64,000 bases of DNA from Muscardinus avellanarius (GCA_963383645.1 OY726572.1:68269738-68333737), one strand, 5' to 3'. Positions 12,036-25,500 are shown, numbered from the stretch's first letter. The notes: a model not told the origin generated them from the letters alone. Translations and numbers: made by a program.

Positions 12036-13044
12036 GAACAGTTGCTTGAGCCCCTTGCTGTGGTCTGGATATCTGAATACAAGTATTAAATGCTGGCATA
12101 CATAAAGTAAAATCAAACTGTTTTTGCCAAGAAGAGTTTAGAGTTTCCCTCTGTAGAGACCAAAGCAGCACATCAGTGAAATCAGTAATTAAAATGTGTT
12201 GGTATAGGGACCCCAAACTTGCAGTTAGTGCACAGAGGCCTCCCTCAGTGTGCTCCGTAAGCTCAACTAGGGCAACATGGATGATGAGTACAGAGAGTTG
12301 AATACCACCTTAAAAAGTCTTTCATAAGAAGGTGCTGAGCAAGGGCAATGGTCGAAGTCTCAGGTTATCAGGTGTACCTATGTTGGAATCAGAATTACTC
12401 AGCTATAGATTTGACTCTCCATTTTATTGTGAATCTCATTCTGTACCCTTCTTGCTAAGTGAACTAACCCTGGAAACTGATCTATGTATTGGGCCAAGCA
12501 GACCCAGAGCAGTTGATTTTATAGGTTGGGAGTGATGGCAAGACACCAGTGGACTTTCCCTCCTTTAGCACCAACACTGTTCATGGTTGATGGGCAGAGG
12601 CACTAGTCTGTGCAAGACACAGAGCCATAGGATTGCATGCAGAAGGCAAAATCTCCAAACAGTACATGTCCCAGGGTGCTCTGATCATAATACTAGACCT
12701 GGTTTTTTTCTTTTTGGTTGGGAAGTGACAGACTGAGTCTCTGATTTGGAATGTGATAATGTGTCCTCTGAACAAGGGTAGTAGTTGTAAAATGGTACAG
12801 AGGGAACATGACATCTGGAGTTTTATATTTCTGGGCCATCATGTCTATGTAAGGAATGGCCTGCTCAGTGACAGCCAACGTGAAATCACCTAGTGAAGAT
12901 GACTGGGTTTCAGTGCTTTCTCTGATATCCCACTCAAAGAGACCAGGATAAGAGGCAGGAGATGTAGATTTCTGGCTCTGTCCAGGGTTCCGAGACAACG
13001 TGGCAATGCTGGAATACTGGACCAGTAACCCTTTGCTTCAGAGC

Positions 13045-13330
13045 TGCAAGGTTTCTGGTCTGATTTCCAAGTCTTTGATCCATCTTGAATTGACACTTGT
13101 GCAGGGTGTGAAAGTGGGGTTTTAATTTTTCTTCATAATTAATAAGATTTGCCACCACCATTTGTTGAACAGGCTTTTTTCCAGTGTATGTTTTTGGCCC
13201 CTTTGTCAAAAATCAATTAGGTGTACATGTGTGGATTTGTCTTCTGAGTCTTCTGCTCTGTTGGTCTATGTTCTGTTTTTGTGCTAGTACCATGATGTTA
13301 TTACTATGGCTTTGTAGTATAGTAGCATCA
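13045..13330 (-). mobile_element. L1 ORF2 fragment replacing start of copy C exon 2
   Basis: About 285 bases match the ORF2 region seen at 33430-33770 ('ttccaagtctttgatccat', 'ccaccatttgttgaacaggc'). Exon 2 homology ends at its left edge and promoter-proximal intron sequence of the family resumes just after it, so this piece accompanies a deletion. Confidence 0.75.
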
Positions 13331-13453
13331 GCATTCCTATGAGCATGGCCAATTCTTACCACAGGAAACCTGAAAGAGCTGTTTAGTCCTAGCTGTTTAG
13401 ACTATTTAGTGGGTGGAGGGGGAGAAAGTTAATGGAAAACTTTCTCTCCTCAC

Positions 13454-13760
13454 CTGACATCCTCAGAGAAGGGGTATCATCAGTTACATGTCCAATGGAT
13501 GAGGAGAAAACACCAAAGGATGTCTAGGTGACTGAAGCCAAGGAGCATGTATATGAAGGTCCCTGGTCAGTCACTAGTCACTGTTTTCTTTGGATGATCC
13601 AAATTTGTTTATAGACACCTCCATGTGAACCCCAAGATTCTACCAGGTGGTGGTAGGTTTGGTGAAAGAATGACATCACAAGAGGCAGTTTAAAGGTATG
13701 ACAGACACAGTAGGAAGGTGGGATTGCCAATCAGAAGACAGGATTAGGTGGAGAGATGCT
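13454..13760 (-). promoter_or_regulatory. Exon 1 and promoter of copy C
   Basis: On the minus strand: CCAAT-type ATTGGC (near 13730), a TTTAAA box (near 13690), a CRE variant (13671-13678), then the start codon at 13458-13460 and a GTGAGG donor right after ATG-TCA-G. The layout matches the copies at 27.8, 39.7, 41.3 and 56.0 kb. The plus strand reads TGACATCA at the CRE, whereas the other four copies read TGATGTCA. Confidence 0.7.
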
Positions 13761-13892
13761 AGGAGAGTTTTCAGGATAACTGAGTGGCTGAGCCCTCTTA
13801 AGCAAAAATATTTATTGATGGGCAAATTTATGCTTTGTACATTACAATTTCACTACTTTTGTTATATGGCATATCCTCTCATTTTAATAATC

Positions 13893-14330
13893 TTATCTTT
13901 TTTGTGGTACTGGGGTTCCTGGAAACCCTTCTACCTCTGGGCTACACTCCCAGACCTATTTTATACTTTTTTTTAAAATTTGGAAACAGGGTCTCTTAAG
14001 CCAGTGTGGCTGCCTTTGAACCTGCGTGATCCTCCTGTCTCTGCCTCTGGAGCGCGGGGATTACAAGCGTGCGCCACCACACCTGGCCTTCTTTTTATCT
14101 TTTAAAATCTATTATTAGTGTAGAGCCAGGGGGTGGTGGCGCACGCTTGTAATCCCTGTGCTTGGGAGGCTGAGACAGGAGGATCGCATGGGTTCGAAGC
14201 CAGCCTCAGCTACTTAGTGAGGCTTTCAGAAACTTAATGAGAACCTGTTTCAAAAAAAAAAAGGTCTGTGAGTATAGCCCGGAGGTAGAAAGCCTCTGGG
14301 TTCCACCCCGAGTACCACCCCCCGAAAAAA
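13893..14330. repeat. Two SINEs in opposite orientation
   Basis: A minus-oriented SINE (about 13901-14087) is followed by a plus-oriented one (about 14124-14323). The second keeps its B1-like box ('ggtggcgcacgcttgtaatccc') and ID-like tail. The close inverted pair could fold into a hairpin if transcribed. Confidence 0.85.
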
Positions 14331-14543
14331 TCTATTATTGGTGTAGTGTAGTCATACATCTCAGTGGGGTACAAGATGGAAAACATGCATACATCATTTA
14401 CTTGGCCCTTCACCAATTTCCACCCCAAATCCTTCTCCCTCATTTTTTTTTCAGGTTTGACTTAGTGATTGATTTTTATATATTTAGTCCTTCTTAATAT
14501 TCTTCTCAAATGTCCATTGCTTTTAAAGGTCCTGGGTTTTCTA

Positions 14544-14548
<5 letters not shown>

Positions 14549-14596
<48 letters not shown>

Positions 14597-14635
14597 GGGG
14601 GTTCGTGCACATGTCTATGCACATGTATGTGTGTT

Positions 14636-14668
<33 letters not shown>

Positions 14669-14690
14669 AAGAAAGAGAGAGAGAAACAGA
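14549..14690 (+). repeat. (TG)n and (GA)n microsatellites
   Basis: A TG dinucleotide run (about 14549-14592) is followed, after a short TG-rich spacer, by a GA run (about 14648-14692). A TG repeat at the same relative place lies at 56668-56709 in the paralogous block, so the seed repeat predates the duplication. Confidence 0.9.
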
Positions 14691-14734
14691 GACATAGAAT
14701 TTTAATAACTCCAATACTGGAAGATATATTCATG

Positions 14735-15250
14735 CTTTTCTCTTGATGAGAGTTTATTAGGAAGCATTGAGCTCAGGACCTGATGGATTTGTGGAAAAAT
14801 GAATGAAGGCCTGGGAGAAAGGCGTGTGGTGAGTTGCAGCAGGCACTCCCGCATAAGGCCAGGGTCTGCAGTCATGTGCTCTGATCGACATTGCCTTGGC
14901 CGTCCAATCCCTGGTGCATGTTCTTCTTACTAACTTCTCACTGTGACTAAGGTCTGAATTGCTACTAATTTCTAAAAAACCGAGTCCATTTGAGGAATGG
15001 AATCTATGGTTTTCATAATTTTCCTTGGTGGTCAGTTTTCAGGTTTGCATAGATTGGTCCACCTGGGGTTGGCTCTAGTGTCAGTGAGTAGATACTGCGT
15101 GATGAAGTTTATCCTGTGTCCAGAGAAGACAAGCTGTTAGACAGAACCTGATAGGTAAAGAGTGCATTTGTAGACCTTTTCACTCCACCGCTGCTAATTA
15201 TGCTTCTAGTGCTTATTATGAAACACCATTTTTTATTGACAGTGTTTGGG
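14735..15250. repeat. Recurrent intergenic block U, copy 1
   Basis: One of four related blocks (others at 29455-29960, 43050-43610, 56750-57270), each about 1.2-1.8 kb upstream of an exon-1 copy. Shared landmarks include 'ttcttactaacttctc', 'ctaaggtctgaattgctact' or variants, 'agtgtcagtgagtagat' and 'cttattatgaaa'. No conserved frame runs through all four, so I do not call it coding. Confidence 0.65.
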
Positions 15251-15365
15251 ATGATGTTTATTAGAGAAGAAACTCTTGAAGGTTTCTCAGTGTAGATAAA
15301 TTATGTAAACTATGGATTTTATATTATGTGAAATTATATTTTGAGAAATAATTTTTAAAATGTCA

Positions 15366-15562
15366 TTTTTTTTCCAGTGGTATTGGGGTTCCTGGAAGCC
15401 CTTATACCTCCAGGCTACACTCCCAGACCTATTTTATACTTTTTTTATAAATTTGGAAACAGGGTCTCTTAAGCCGGCATGGCTGGCTTCGAACCTGCGC
15501 GATCCTCCTGTCTCTGGCTCCCAAGCGTGGAGATTACAAGCGTGCGCCACCACGCCAGGCTT
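15366..15562 (-). repeat. Young SINE, absent from the paralogous block
   Basis: A full-length minus-oriented SINE with intact boxes. Flanking sequence ('agaaataatttttaaaat' before, 'aattgacaattaaacac' after) is found at 57350-57405 without it, so it inserted after the duplication of this block. Confidence 0.8.
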
Positions 15563-15575
15563 CGTTTTCTATTTT

Positions 15576-17660
15576 TTAGGAATTGACAATTAAACACAGG
15601 GGCTTTCTACCTCTGAGCTACACCCGGACCCTATTTTTTATTCTTTTTATTTTGAAACAGAATCTCACTAAGTTGTGGAGCACCTTGCTTAGTAGCTGAG
15701 GCTGGCCACGAACCTCTAATCCTCCTGTCTCAGCCTCTCAAGTACTGGTATTACAAGCATGTACCACTACACCCAGCTGTGATTTCCCAAATTTCCTTTG
15801 GTGATGCTGCACTGCTGTATCTTCTTTCCCCATCAATTGTTTCTCTCCTCTTCCCACTGGCCTCCAGCACTACCACTGTCCCTTACGCCTCTCTAGAACA
15901 TTTGTGCAAGTGTGTGCTTCTCTCCTGCAGCATAAAGACAGTAACCTACTGCATGTGTACATGTGCTGTGTGTAATGCTGGGAATGGAGGCGGGAAGCCA
16001 GTTTTCCTCCAGTGCTTCCAATTGTGGCAATGTTTGGAGAGGCAGCAGGATTCTGCACTGGAGCAGGTGGACCTAGCAGGGCCCTCAATTCAGCATTTAG
16101 TGTCCTTTCCAGGTTTGATTTTGTCCACTCATGACTTCTGAATATGTTGATCTGAAATCAAGGTTGGCCACTTTTAGACACTTGCAAAAGCTGAGGGCTT
16201 CAGGGGCCACAGGCCTCACAGCCTCTGCATGGCTCTTCTGCATCTAGCGTGATCCTGGCCATGTCTCAAACCTATTAGTAAAGGGGCACAGTGGAACTGG
16301 TCTTGGTATTTGAAGGATAATTCAAATAGGGCATCTTACTGCCCTGCTTCATGGGTGTGGATTACATGGTGATTTACATTCAATTTTGTGGTCTTTGTGG
16401 AGTTTTCCCTGTGGCATATCATGAGGCTATGACCCAATATCATTTGTTCCCAGGAACTGAGCTCTTAAAATTCCCTGTGGATTCTTTTTTTAAAAAAAAA
16501 TTTCCCCTTCTCATCTAGGACCTTAGGTAACCCCATAAGTGAGGGGTATGTCTGAAAATTATTTTCTAAAATGACTCATATAGGGCATAGTCCTATGGAC
16601 ATTCTCCAATATACGTTTACCCCCCCCCCCCTCACCATTTCTTCTTGTCAACCTAAAATCAAATTCTGCCATGTTTAAGCCTTTTCTTCCTTTCTCCATC
16701 CCTCCTTTCCTTTTCCTTCTTTGCTTTCTTTCTCTTTCCCTTCTTCCTCCTTACCTCTCTTTCTCCTTCCCTTATAACTTCTTTTCTTTCTCTCCCTTTG
16801 ATACTGTATGGAATCCAAGGGCATTCTAACTCAGCTAAACATTCAGTATTATTTATTGTGAAAGTGGGTTTGCAACATTGCTGGGTATCTTGCTACATTG
16901 GTGAGTGTGTTCCAAACCTTAGACCTCTTCATTTTTCCAGTCACTGGGTTAAAGAAAACACACCACCATATCTGGCTAACTTTATTCTTTAAACCTAATC
17001 TCTGATTTTTTCTATTACTCTTGCCAATGATTCCATTTCTGATTTTTATTAAAAGCCACATACATCTCTATCTCCCTTCTCTATTTCTGTCAATTTTTCT
17101 GGAATTGTGTATTAAGGGGTATTCTTTCTCTTAGCTACATATCCAGCCACATTATATTTTTCTGTTTTGAAGTAGGGTCTCACTGAGTTGCGGAGGTCCT
17201 CGCTAAGTTTCTGAGGCTGGCCTCAAACTATGTAAGACTACTGTTTCACCCTCTCAAGTACTGGAATTAGAGGCATTTGCCACCATGCCCTGTCCCATAC
17301 CTGTGTCCCCCTTTTGGCTTTCCAAGTCCTGGAACACATTCCTGTCTCTTTCATCACTTTTTATCATTTCCCTCCTGTACTCCCAAACAAATTGTCTAAT
17401 ATAGTGTATGATCCCCACCTGTTCAAAGAAAACGACAGTTAACAGCAATTCAAAATTTCGGTTAACTCTTTATTACTTATGTACTAATCATTTCTATTCT
17501 TATTCAACTAAATTTTAAACATGTGTAATAAATAAGCTCCTATCAATATTAACATTTTATGTATATTATGTCTTATCTACATCTATCTCTTCTAGTAAAT
17601 ATATGCATGTCAATGCTATGTGTAAACTATTAGGTACCTAGGTGGTATTACCAATCCTGC
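15576..17660. repeat. Duplicated intergenic block W, copy 1 (paralog 57385-59418)
   Basis: No gene is seen. An old SINE (15576-15777) starts the block. A T/C-rich stretch (16670-16800) and a second old SINE (about 17105-17292) follow, and all of these have counterparts at 57385-59058. Short frames (15779-16141, 15870-16088) are not kept in the paralog. The right end abuts the 3' end of gene A, with a minus-strand AATAAA at 17469-17474. Confidence 0.7.
17469..17474 (-). terminator. Candidate poly(A) signal of gene A
   Basis: AATAAA on the minus strand, about 190 bases past the gene A stop codon. The matching place in copy B reads TATAAA, a weaker variant. Confidence 0.5.
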
Positions 17661-17666
17661 AAGCTC

Positions 17667-19567
17667 TTACCCAACATAACCATAATATTGAGAAATTTCC
17701 ATCTCTTTCTCCCGCTCCACAAAGAACTGCACCCTTCCCCATGCCGTGTATTTGGCCGCATTTTCTCGCTCTTGCTGAGCCTGCCTCTTCATTGCTTCAC
17801 GTTCCGGCCTCTGCTCTTTTGTGATGGGTGTGGACACGACAGGCTCAGGAACGTTGGGTTTCCTCCACGGAATTCGCTGTGATGCAAAGTCTTCGAGTAG
17901 AAATTTGTTCTGCGGCTTGGGAGGTGACTGGGGCTTGTTCACAAGAGTGGGAACAGGGTCCCTCTGCAGAGCAGTGAAGGGAGATGATGTGGATGCTGCA
18001 GGTCTGGAAGCAGCTGACGGAGGGACACTGGGCTGAGTGGAGGTGGTCGACCCCAGGCCCGATTCTGAGGGAGCGGGTCTGGCAGAACCCACCTGCGATG
18101 AGCTGGCTGGAGCTGCTGGAGCTGGTTTGTCTGCAGTGGGCAGAGCTGAGTGAGAGGCAGCAGGCTGGGCAGGGTGAGGAACTGTGGGCCTACATGAGGC
18201 TGCGGACTGTGGCTTCCGAAGTACAGGCCGAGGCTGAGGTCTTTCTGGGCTCAGAAAGGGCAAAGGCACCAACTTGACCTTCCCGGGTGGTGGCAGCTCA
18301 TCTTTGCATTGTGATGGAAAGTCTTTCCCAAAACAGCTCTCTCTTTGGGGGGCTTCTATTTTTGGTCTCTCCTGACCCTTCAGCCCATGTGGTGTATTAC
18401 GCCATGATTTTACAGCCAGGGATGCCTGGGAGTCTTTGGCGTTGGCTGAGTTGCCCTGGTTGCAGGAGGAAGAGAGCCCTCTTTTCTTGTCACACTTCTT
18501 TCCCAGTGCGTGATAAACCTGCACGGACTCTAACATGTGCAAAGCCAGAGAACTGCGAGGCTTTGTACACGTCTCTTGGATGAGCTCAGGTGCGTTTCTT
18601 CTTCTCTTTCTCTGGGAACTGTGTGTCTTATCTTCTGCTTTGGGCTTGTTCCCTGGGATATATGTATTTTCATCTCTTTTGGACTGGTTTCCTCTGGGCT
18701 TTTTGATCTCCTGCCCATGGCCCTTAGATTGGCTGGTTTTGCCAGATGCACCTTCAGGAGGTTTGAAGTGAGAAGCCTCAGGTATAATCCCAGGAGCCGC
18801 ACCACTGTCTGCAGCACTTCCCGCCAGCACTCTTCCCTGGGACAGGCACTCAGGGTCCTTTGCCTGGATTTTGGCCTTAGGAGCCTCATCGATGGGATCA
18901 GAAGCTTTATGTTTTTTATCCTTGACTCTATCACAGGGGCAGTGTAGGATGCTTGATTTGTCCTCCTCCTTTTTAATTCCAATGACACTGATGTCTTTTG
19001 GTATTATTGTGGTGGGACTTTGGTATTGGTCATCCTCTGTCAAGAAGTTGAAAAGCTGGGGAAGTTGAATATCCTCAACTAGTTTATTGATGTCTGCCCA
19101 ATCACTGCTGCTCTCAGTCCCAGGCTCAAGTGTGTCTTGGTGCTGATGACACAGGCTGTTCTTTTCTAAAATGTCAATTTTACAACCAGGTTTCTCAGAG
19201 CTCATGGGATCCACATAGGACAGGAGCTCTTCAATATCAGGGGTTTCTACAGGGTGCCATGGAGGATCATGGTTTTCCCCTGTCATCTCAGAGGCAACTA
19301 GAGGCAGCTGGGTTTTCGTCTCCTTCACATCCACCTTCTCTACTGGTACCTGACTTTCAGTGGGAGCCAGTGCCACAGGATTGACAGGCCTCTGTTCTGG
19401 GTGTGTTATGGCAAAGTCTCCAAGTCCAGGTGGTAGGCTACTGTTCTGTATCTGGCTCTTTCTGCCACTGTGGCATGTGGGGAGTTCTGACATTTTAGGC
19501 TGACCAAATGTTTGCCTTGCAGGTTGCACTCTCAGCGAAGTCTCCATGCTCATAGTAGTTTCTATAT
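17667..19567 (-). CDS. Gene A exon 3
   Basis: Encodes residues 256-888. The acceptor is TTGCAG (minus strand, intron side at 19568-19570) and the stop is TAA at 17667. The open frame alone runs 628 codons from an internal ATG at 19553, far longer than chance, and stays open in only this one of the four family copies. Features: acidic middle segment ('DWADINKLVEDIQLPQLFNFLTEDD', the same segment kept in copy B), basic region, 'LPPPGKVKLVPLPF' at about 680-693, a proline-rich low-complexity linker, then a charged C-terminus with 'ITKEQRPEREAMKRQAQQER' and an aromatic end ('QYYGYVG'). Confidence 0.85.
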
Positions 19568-22500
19568 CTGCAATGGAATCAAAGAAGATAGCAGTCCCTG
19601 ATAGATAACAGTCACCCCCTACCTACCAACAGCATAATCAGGCAGTTGCTAACAGTAGACATGGCAAACATATTAGCTCTTATTAAGAACCATGGACATT
19701 ATTAGGTCATGAACATGGAAGAGTAACCTGGTGCATTTGTAACTGGTGATAATTTTTGTGTCAACATTTGTTTGTGTTTCCTGGGATCAATATTTGTGAA
19801 AAGGATAGTAAACATGTCATAAAATATGATGTGTCTTTAGCCAGTGATTTGGCTGAATAGTAGATGCCTCTTCTTATTTGGGAAACTTTGGGTGAGATCC
19901 CAAACAATTCCTAGGAAAAGTTTCTTAAAGTCTAGCATTCTCATATTGGTTGCTATCAATTTTATTCATAGTTCATCGTGTTAAGAGGACTAATGTCTAG
20001 AATATATAGAGAAATTTAAAAACTCACAGCTATGAAAACTAAGAACCCAAGTAAAAAATGGGCAAGTGAACTCAATACTTCACAAAAGAAGAAATTCTAA
20101 TCCACATTAAATATATGAAATCACTCAACATCATTAGAAATCAGAGAGATACAAATCAAAACTACTCTGAGATTTCTTGTAACTACAAGTAGAATGGCAG
20201 TAAGTCAAAACAAAAACAACAACAAAGCTGGCGAGGATGTGGAGAGTGGGAACTCTAATACAGTGTCAATAGGTTTTCAAATTGGTGCAATCACTTTGGA
20301 AAAGAATATGGATAATTTACAGAATAAAGGGAACAAACAAACCATATCCAGCAATACCACTTCTGGATATCTACCCAAAAGAATGGAAACCAAACCAAAC
20401 TAATGCATACATGTGTATGTTCATAGCCGCACAATTCGCAATTTTCAAGCTATTGAACCAGCCAAGATGTCCATCAACAGATGAACAGATTATAAAACTA
20501 TTGGAGTCGTACACAATGGAAGGTTACTCACCACAAAGAAGAAAAATATTATGTCATTTACAGAAAAATCAATGGAACTGGCTGGAGAACATTATGCTAA
20601 GTGAGATTAGTCACTCAGAAAATAAGAAATCAGCTGTTCTCCCTAATATGCAGAAGCCTGAGAGAAAATGGGTCATCAGAGGAATTCTTGATGAAGAAGT
20701 AGATAGTATAGATGAGCAAATAAGGCAAAATAACTGAGGGTATGGGAGGGAGTAAGAGGTAAATCCCCTAATGTACACAACGTGCATTCACATATCAGTC
20801 TATCACTAAGCCAAACATGGGAAGGAGTGAAGGGAGAGGGAATGGGGCGGGAATTGGGTAAGGGCTAATTGGGTGATGTATGTATGTCTCTACCATCTTG
20901 TACTTCATTAAGATGTATGACAACAATGCACCAATAAAAAATTTAAAAGAAATTAATAAATAAATTATAAACTCTTAAAAAAAAGTTAGCTGTGCCTGGT
21001 GGCACAGACTTGTAATCCCCGCATTGGGAGACTGAATCAGGAGAAACATTGTTCTTGGACAGCCTCCTACATAGTGATGCCCTTTAGAACTCCCTGAGAC
21101 CCTGTTTCAAAATAAAGAATAAAAATAGGGCTAGATGTGTAGCTTGTAGGTAAAATGTCCTTGGGTTCCATCCCCAGTACCACACACACAAAAGATATAT
21201 GACTACAATGCAACAATAAAAATATATGATAAAAAGAATACTTCAGTGCGGGGCGTGGTGGCGCATGCTTGTAATCCCCGTACTTGAGAGGCGGAGACAG
21301 GAGGATCGTGAAGGTTTGAAGCCAGCCGTGCTGGCTTAAGAGACCCTGTTTCCAAATAAAAAGTATAAAATAGGTCTGGGAGTGTCGCCCGGAGGTAGAA
21401 AGGCTTCCAGGAACCCCAGTACCACAAAAATATGAATGAATGAATGAATGAATGAATGAATGAATGAAAAGTATACTTCACACCATCAGCAATATGGAAG
21501 CTTTCTCATGAAATACTTGAAATAAAACACTACTGTTATTACCATTCTTATCTTCAGTGTTTGATAAAGATATATGTGGGTACCTAGGTTTGGGCAGGAT
21601 ATCTGAACAGAAGTATTAAATAATGGCTTATTATATAAGAGAAAACAAAACTGTCATGATTATGGTTGGTTTTAAAGTGTTTGTAAGGAGAAGCAAGACA
21701 TTAGAAAGGGAGTTAATAAGAATGTGCTCTTGTCTGCGCAACTCTTGGTAAGACAATGCACAGAGGCTGCCATTGTGCTTCTCGTGGTCTAGATGGGCAT
21801 GCATGGCCATTACTGTGTCCCGCATGCCCACCCTAATTTCTATGAGAACAGAGTACTGAGTAGTGGTTGAGTCTCTAAACTTCAGTTCTTCCTCTCTTTG
21901 AAGGCCCCACATCTCAGTCCCACATTGAACTCTCCTTTTGAATGTAAATCTCAGTCCCTACCCTTCTTGCTGTTAGACTCACCCTGGAAACTCATTTCTG
22001 TGGTGGGTTCAGCAGTCCCAGAGTAGTCAATTGCAGAGGTGGAGACAGATGGCAGGGCACTTGTGGGCTGCACCTGCTTTAGCACCAGCACCATTTCTGG
22101 TTGAGGGGCAGAGGCAATAGTTCCAGTGTAAGGCACAGAGCCATAGGGTGGCAGGCAGGGGACAAGCTCTCCAGACAGCACAGGGCCCAGTGTGCCCTGA
22201 TCATAGTAATAGACCTGGCTTGCTTGTTGGTAGGAAAGTGACAGGCTATGTCCTTGATTGGGAAAATGAGATGGTGGCCCCTGACTCAGACTATGAGAAT
22301 GTGATGGGTACAGAGGCATCATGGTATTGACATCTGAGGTGTTAGCATACTGGGCTGAAATCACTGTGGAAGGAATGGCTGTATCCTGCTGGTACACAGT
22401 CATAGGGAAGTTACTGTGTGATGAATGGCTTTCAGTGCTTTCTGTTATACCCCACTGAAAGGGACCTGGATAGGGGGCAGCTGACATGTACATCTGGCTC

Positions 22501-25500
22501 TGGTCAGGGACCACAGAGAACATGGCCATGCTAGAGTGTTGGTACTGCTGGGCACTCTCCATGAGTGGCTGCACGGTGGTAGCAGAGGCCGAGGGCAGCA
22601 GCCATGCTGAGTTGACAGCTTGGGTGGCCACACTGGAGAAGCTGTAGACACTTCCTGTTAGTGAAGCTGCATTGCTCACCACAGGAAGAGGGAGCTGAAG
22701 AGCAGGTGCTGTTCCATGAAAAGATGGATTTTGGATATTGTCTGTGGGAAGCAAAAGGGCAATAAAAATGAGATGTGCAAGTTTTCATTCAGTTTGAGAA
22801 GCAGAATTCTATTAATGTTGTTGCATTGGGAAAGGATGTAATACCACTATTCAGTTAAATACTGGAAACCAAGCAGTCTAAGATGGCTGTAGGTGTTGAG
22901 CACTTTGGCCCACTTCTGATGAGCAGCCTTCCCATGGACACAGATTCCCCAAGTGCTGTGTGCCATGCACTGCTCTCAAGACTGATCCTCTTCCTGTTCT
23001 TTTCCCATGAACCTGCTTGCTCCTGATCTGACTCATAATTATCCTGGAGTCAAATGATTTTTTAGTCAGGAGAGCCTTAGAAAAATTATATCCCCATGTT
23101 ATGTTTGAGGAAACAGAGGGTCAGAGAGTTCACATTGTCTTCTTCAAGGTCTCCCAATTGCTGATATCAATACCTGTATACGGAACAGACGTTTATGCCA
23201 GGACTGTGTGTTCTGAGCATGGACTACCATGAGAGTCACAAGGGCATTCTTTACTAGAGAACTTTACGCTAACAATTTTATCATTAGTGTCTCACTTTCT
23301 TTGTGTACCTGGGTCACATGGCACTTCTTGGTGATCATTTATCAATATCTTAGTGCCTGATTTTTGTTCCTGAGTCAAAACGAGCCATAAGAATCAGATT
23401 ATTAGAAATACAAAACTATGGGATATGTACACAATGGAATTTTACTCAGCCATAAAGAAAAACACAATTACGTCATTTACAAGAAAATGGACGGAACTGA
23501 AGAACATTATGTTAATGGAGATGAGTCAGTCACAAAAAAAAATAAGAAATCATATGCTTTCCCTAATATGCAGTGAAAGGGAGAAAATGGGTCATAGGAG
23601 GAAATCTGGATGGAGGAGATACTATAGACAAGCAAATAAGGTGACCTGATTGAGAGGATAGGAGGGGGGAAGAGGGAAATTCTCTAATGCACTTGATGTA
23701 CTTTAACAAACATTTCAATATCAATCAGTAAGCCAAACGTTAGAAGGGGGTGGGGAGGGAATGGGGCAGGAATTGGGTAAGGGCTAATTGGGTGATGTGT
23801 GCATGTATGCCTCCACCATCTTGTACTCCATTCAGATGTATGACTACAATGCACCAAAAAAAAAAAAGAATTTTTGGACTATAAAATGATGTGAACTCTC
23901 TTGGTCTCAATTTCTCACCTTTAAACTGGTTATTGTAAGAATAATCATTAACACTAATATTTCATTCATGAAGAACAATTACAGATTACATGTGATTTAT
24001 GTGGAGCAAGATATGTCACATTCTAGAAGAAAACCACAAAGGTAAAAACATCATAAAACTAAGAGTACAAAAATGTTGAGAACTGATATGAACCAAACTT
24101 CAAATCATAGTAAGTTTTCAAAGACTGGAGTTTCTTGTATCACATATTCAATAGTTTGAAAATAAACATTATCTTCTTTTATTTTGGTGAATACTATTAA
24201 CTGAAACAGCCCATTATAAGTGATTTTGACAGTATTTTTAATCAGTACTTACAGATAGAGAAACTATTATGAGAAAGTGTGTAACTTGTACCAACATATA
24301 GTAGAGGTGAATGTTTTGGTATCCATAATTTGTGTAGAGAAAATTTTAAATCAAACTTTTATAAATAGCCAGCCCACATTTTCCCTCTATTCTTCCAACA
24401 TTCAGAAAGCACACTATAGACTTTTGTGGAAAAATTAGATGGAAACATATAATTGTTGGTATTTTTTGAGGAGCTTCATTCACTTACCATGGTTTCACAT
24501 TCATCTATACTATAACGTATGTCCTTACTGCATTCAGGTTTACTTTTGAATGAAATTGCATATTATCTATGATCCTTTGTGTTGCTTTCAATTTGGCACT
24601 ATGACCAATATTGTTATGAAAATTTGCATTTAAATTTTTTGTGGAATGTAGTTTGTGTTTGATTAATTATCAAGGCTCTTTACATGTTATATTTCTATTG
24701 AGTTTTCGAATTTCTTTCTGAGTCATCCTTGTAATTTTGTTTTGGGGATTTGTCTATTTACACTAAATTCTCTAATTTGTTTTAGCAAAATAGGCTTTTT
24801 TTTTTTTGCATTACTGGAGATAGAACTCAGGGGCCTTCTACCTCCAAGCTACACCCCCAGTTCTATTTTTTATTATTCATTTTGAAACAGGGTCTGACTA
24901 AGTTACAAAGGTCCTCATGAAGTAGCTGAGACTGTCCATGTTCCTCCTGTCTCAGCTTCCCAAATGCTTGGATTATAAGCATGCACCACCATGCTCCGAT
25001 AAAAAGGCTTTTAAACAATATTTGAAGTCTAGAAGGAGGACTGGAGTGTAATGAAAACATTTCTAACATCCTTAAGATCCCTCTAGTAGTTCCTGAAGTG
25101 TTTAATAAAGTGAGCATAGAAAAACAATATTATTAAGAAGCTGGGTGCTGTGGTATCAGCTTGTCATCCCAGGCACATGAGTATAATGATGAATTTGGGG
25201 CCCATCTGGGCAGTTTAACAAGACCTTGTATTAAAATAAGTGTCAAAACGTCTTGGAGTTTATCTCAATGGTTAGTGTACCCCTGGGCACACTCTATACT
25301 GCTAAAAATATAACAAAAACATGGTATGAATATTGGATGGGAAGGAAATAACATGTGCTCCTAGTGTTTCAGAGGTTGGGGAGTATAATGGAGGGAGCCC
25401 AAGAATTCAAGTCTGACCAACATATGGAGGCCCTATTAAAAACAAAACGAAACAAAAATATTATAAAGACAACCAAACCATAAGTGTTAAGAAATTCAAC

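Larger units (their letters stand above)
9715..13460 (-). pseudogene. C2orf78-like pseudogene, copy C
   Basis: This is a broken member of the C2orf78-like family. An exon 3 remnant (9715-10544) has short frames matching copy A, for example residues like 'SSLALHILESIYIFHALRKKSDKEIG' at about 10210-10290, which corresponds to 'SSLALHMLESVQVYHALGKKCDKKRG' in A. An L1 at 10545-12035 replaces the 5' part of exon 3. Intron 2 remains at 12037-12468 and a truncated exon 2 at 12469-13044, in which 'SYPGLFEWDIRESTET' parallels 'PYPGPFQWGITESTES' of A. The first third of exon 2 is replaced by an L1 fragment (13045-13330). Exon 1 with ATG-TCA-G and a GTGAGG donor survives at 13454-13460. The C-terminal region seen in A is missing, as in copy D. 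It cannot code for a full product. Confidence 0.8.

Noticed and set aside
14506..14733. Cys/Val- and Thr/His-repeat proteins (also at 30748-31062 and 56336-56781)
   Set aside because: All are translations of GT/CA dinucleotide runs.
17642..19384. Several plus-strand open frames opposite gene A exon 3
   Set aside because: They are shadows of a long GC-rich minus-strand coding exon, with no conserved counterpart in copy B and no splice or start context.
22742..22754. ATG start giving MLPTDN for gene A exon 2
   Set aside because: These codons lie in the pyrimidine-rich acceptor of intron 1. The spliced start ATG-TCA-G|AC fits in phase and has a good donor and acceptor. It cannot be fully excluded for copy B, where the acceptor AG is lost.
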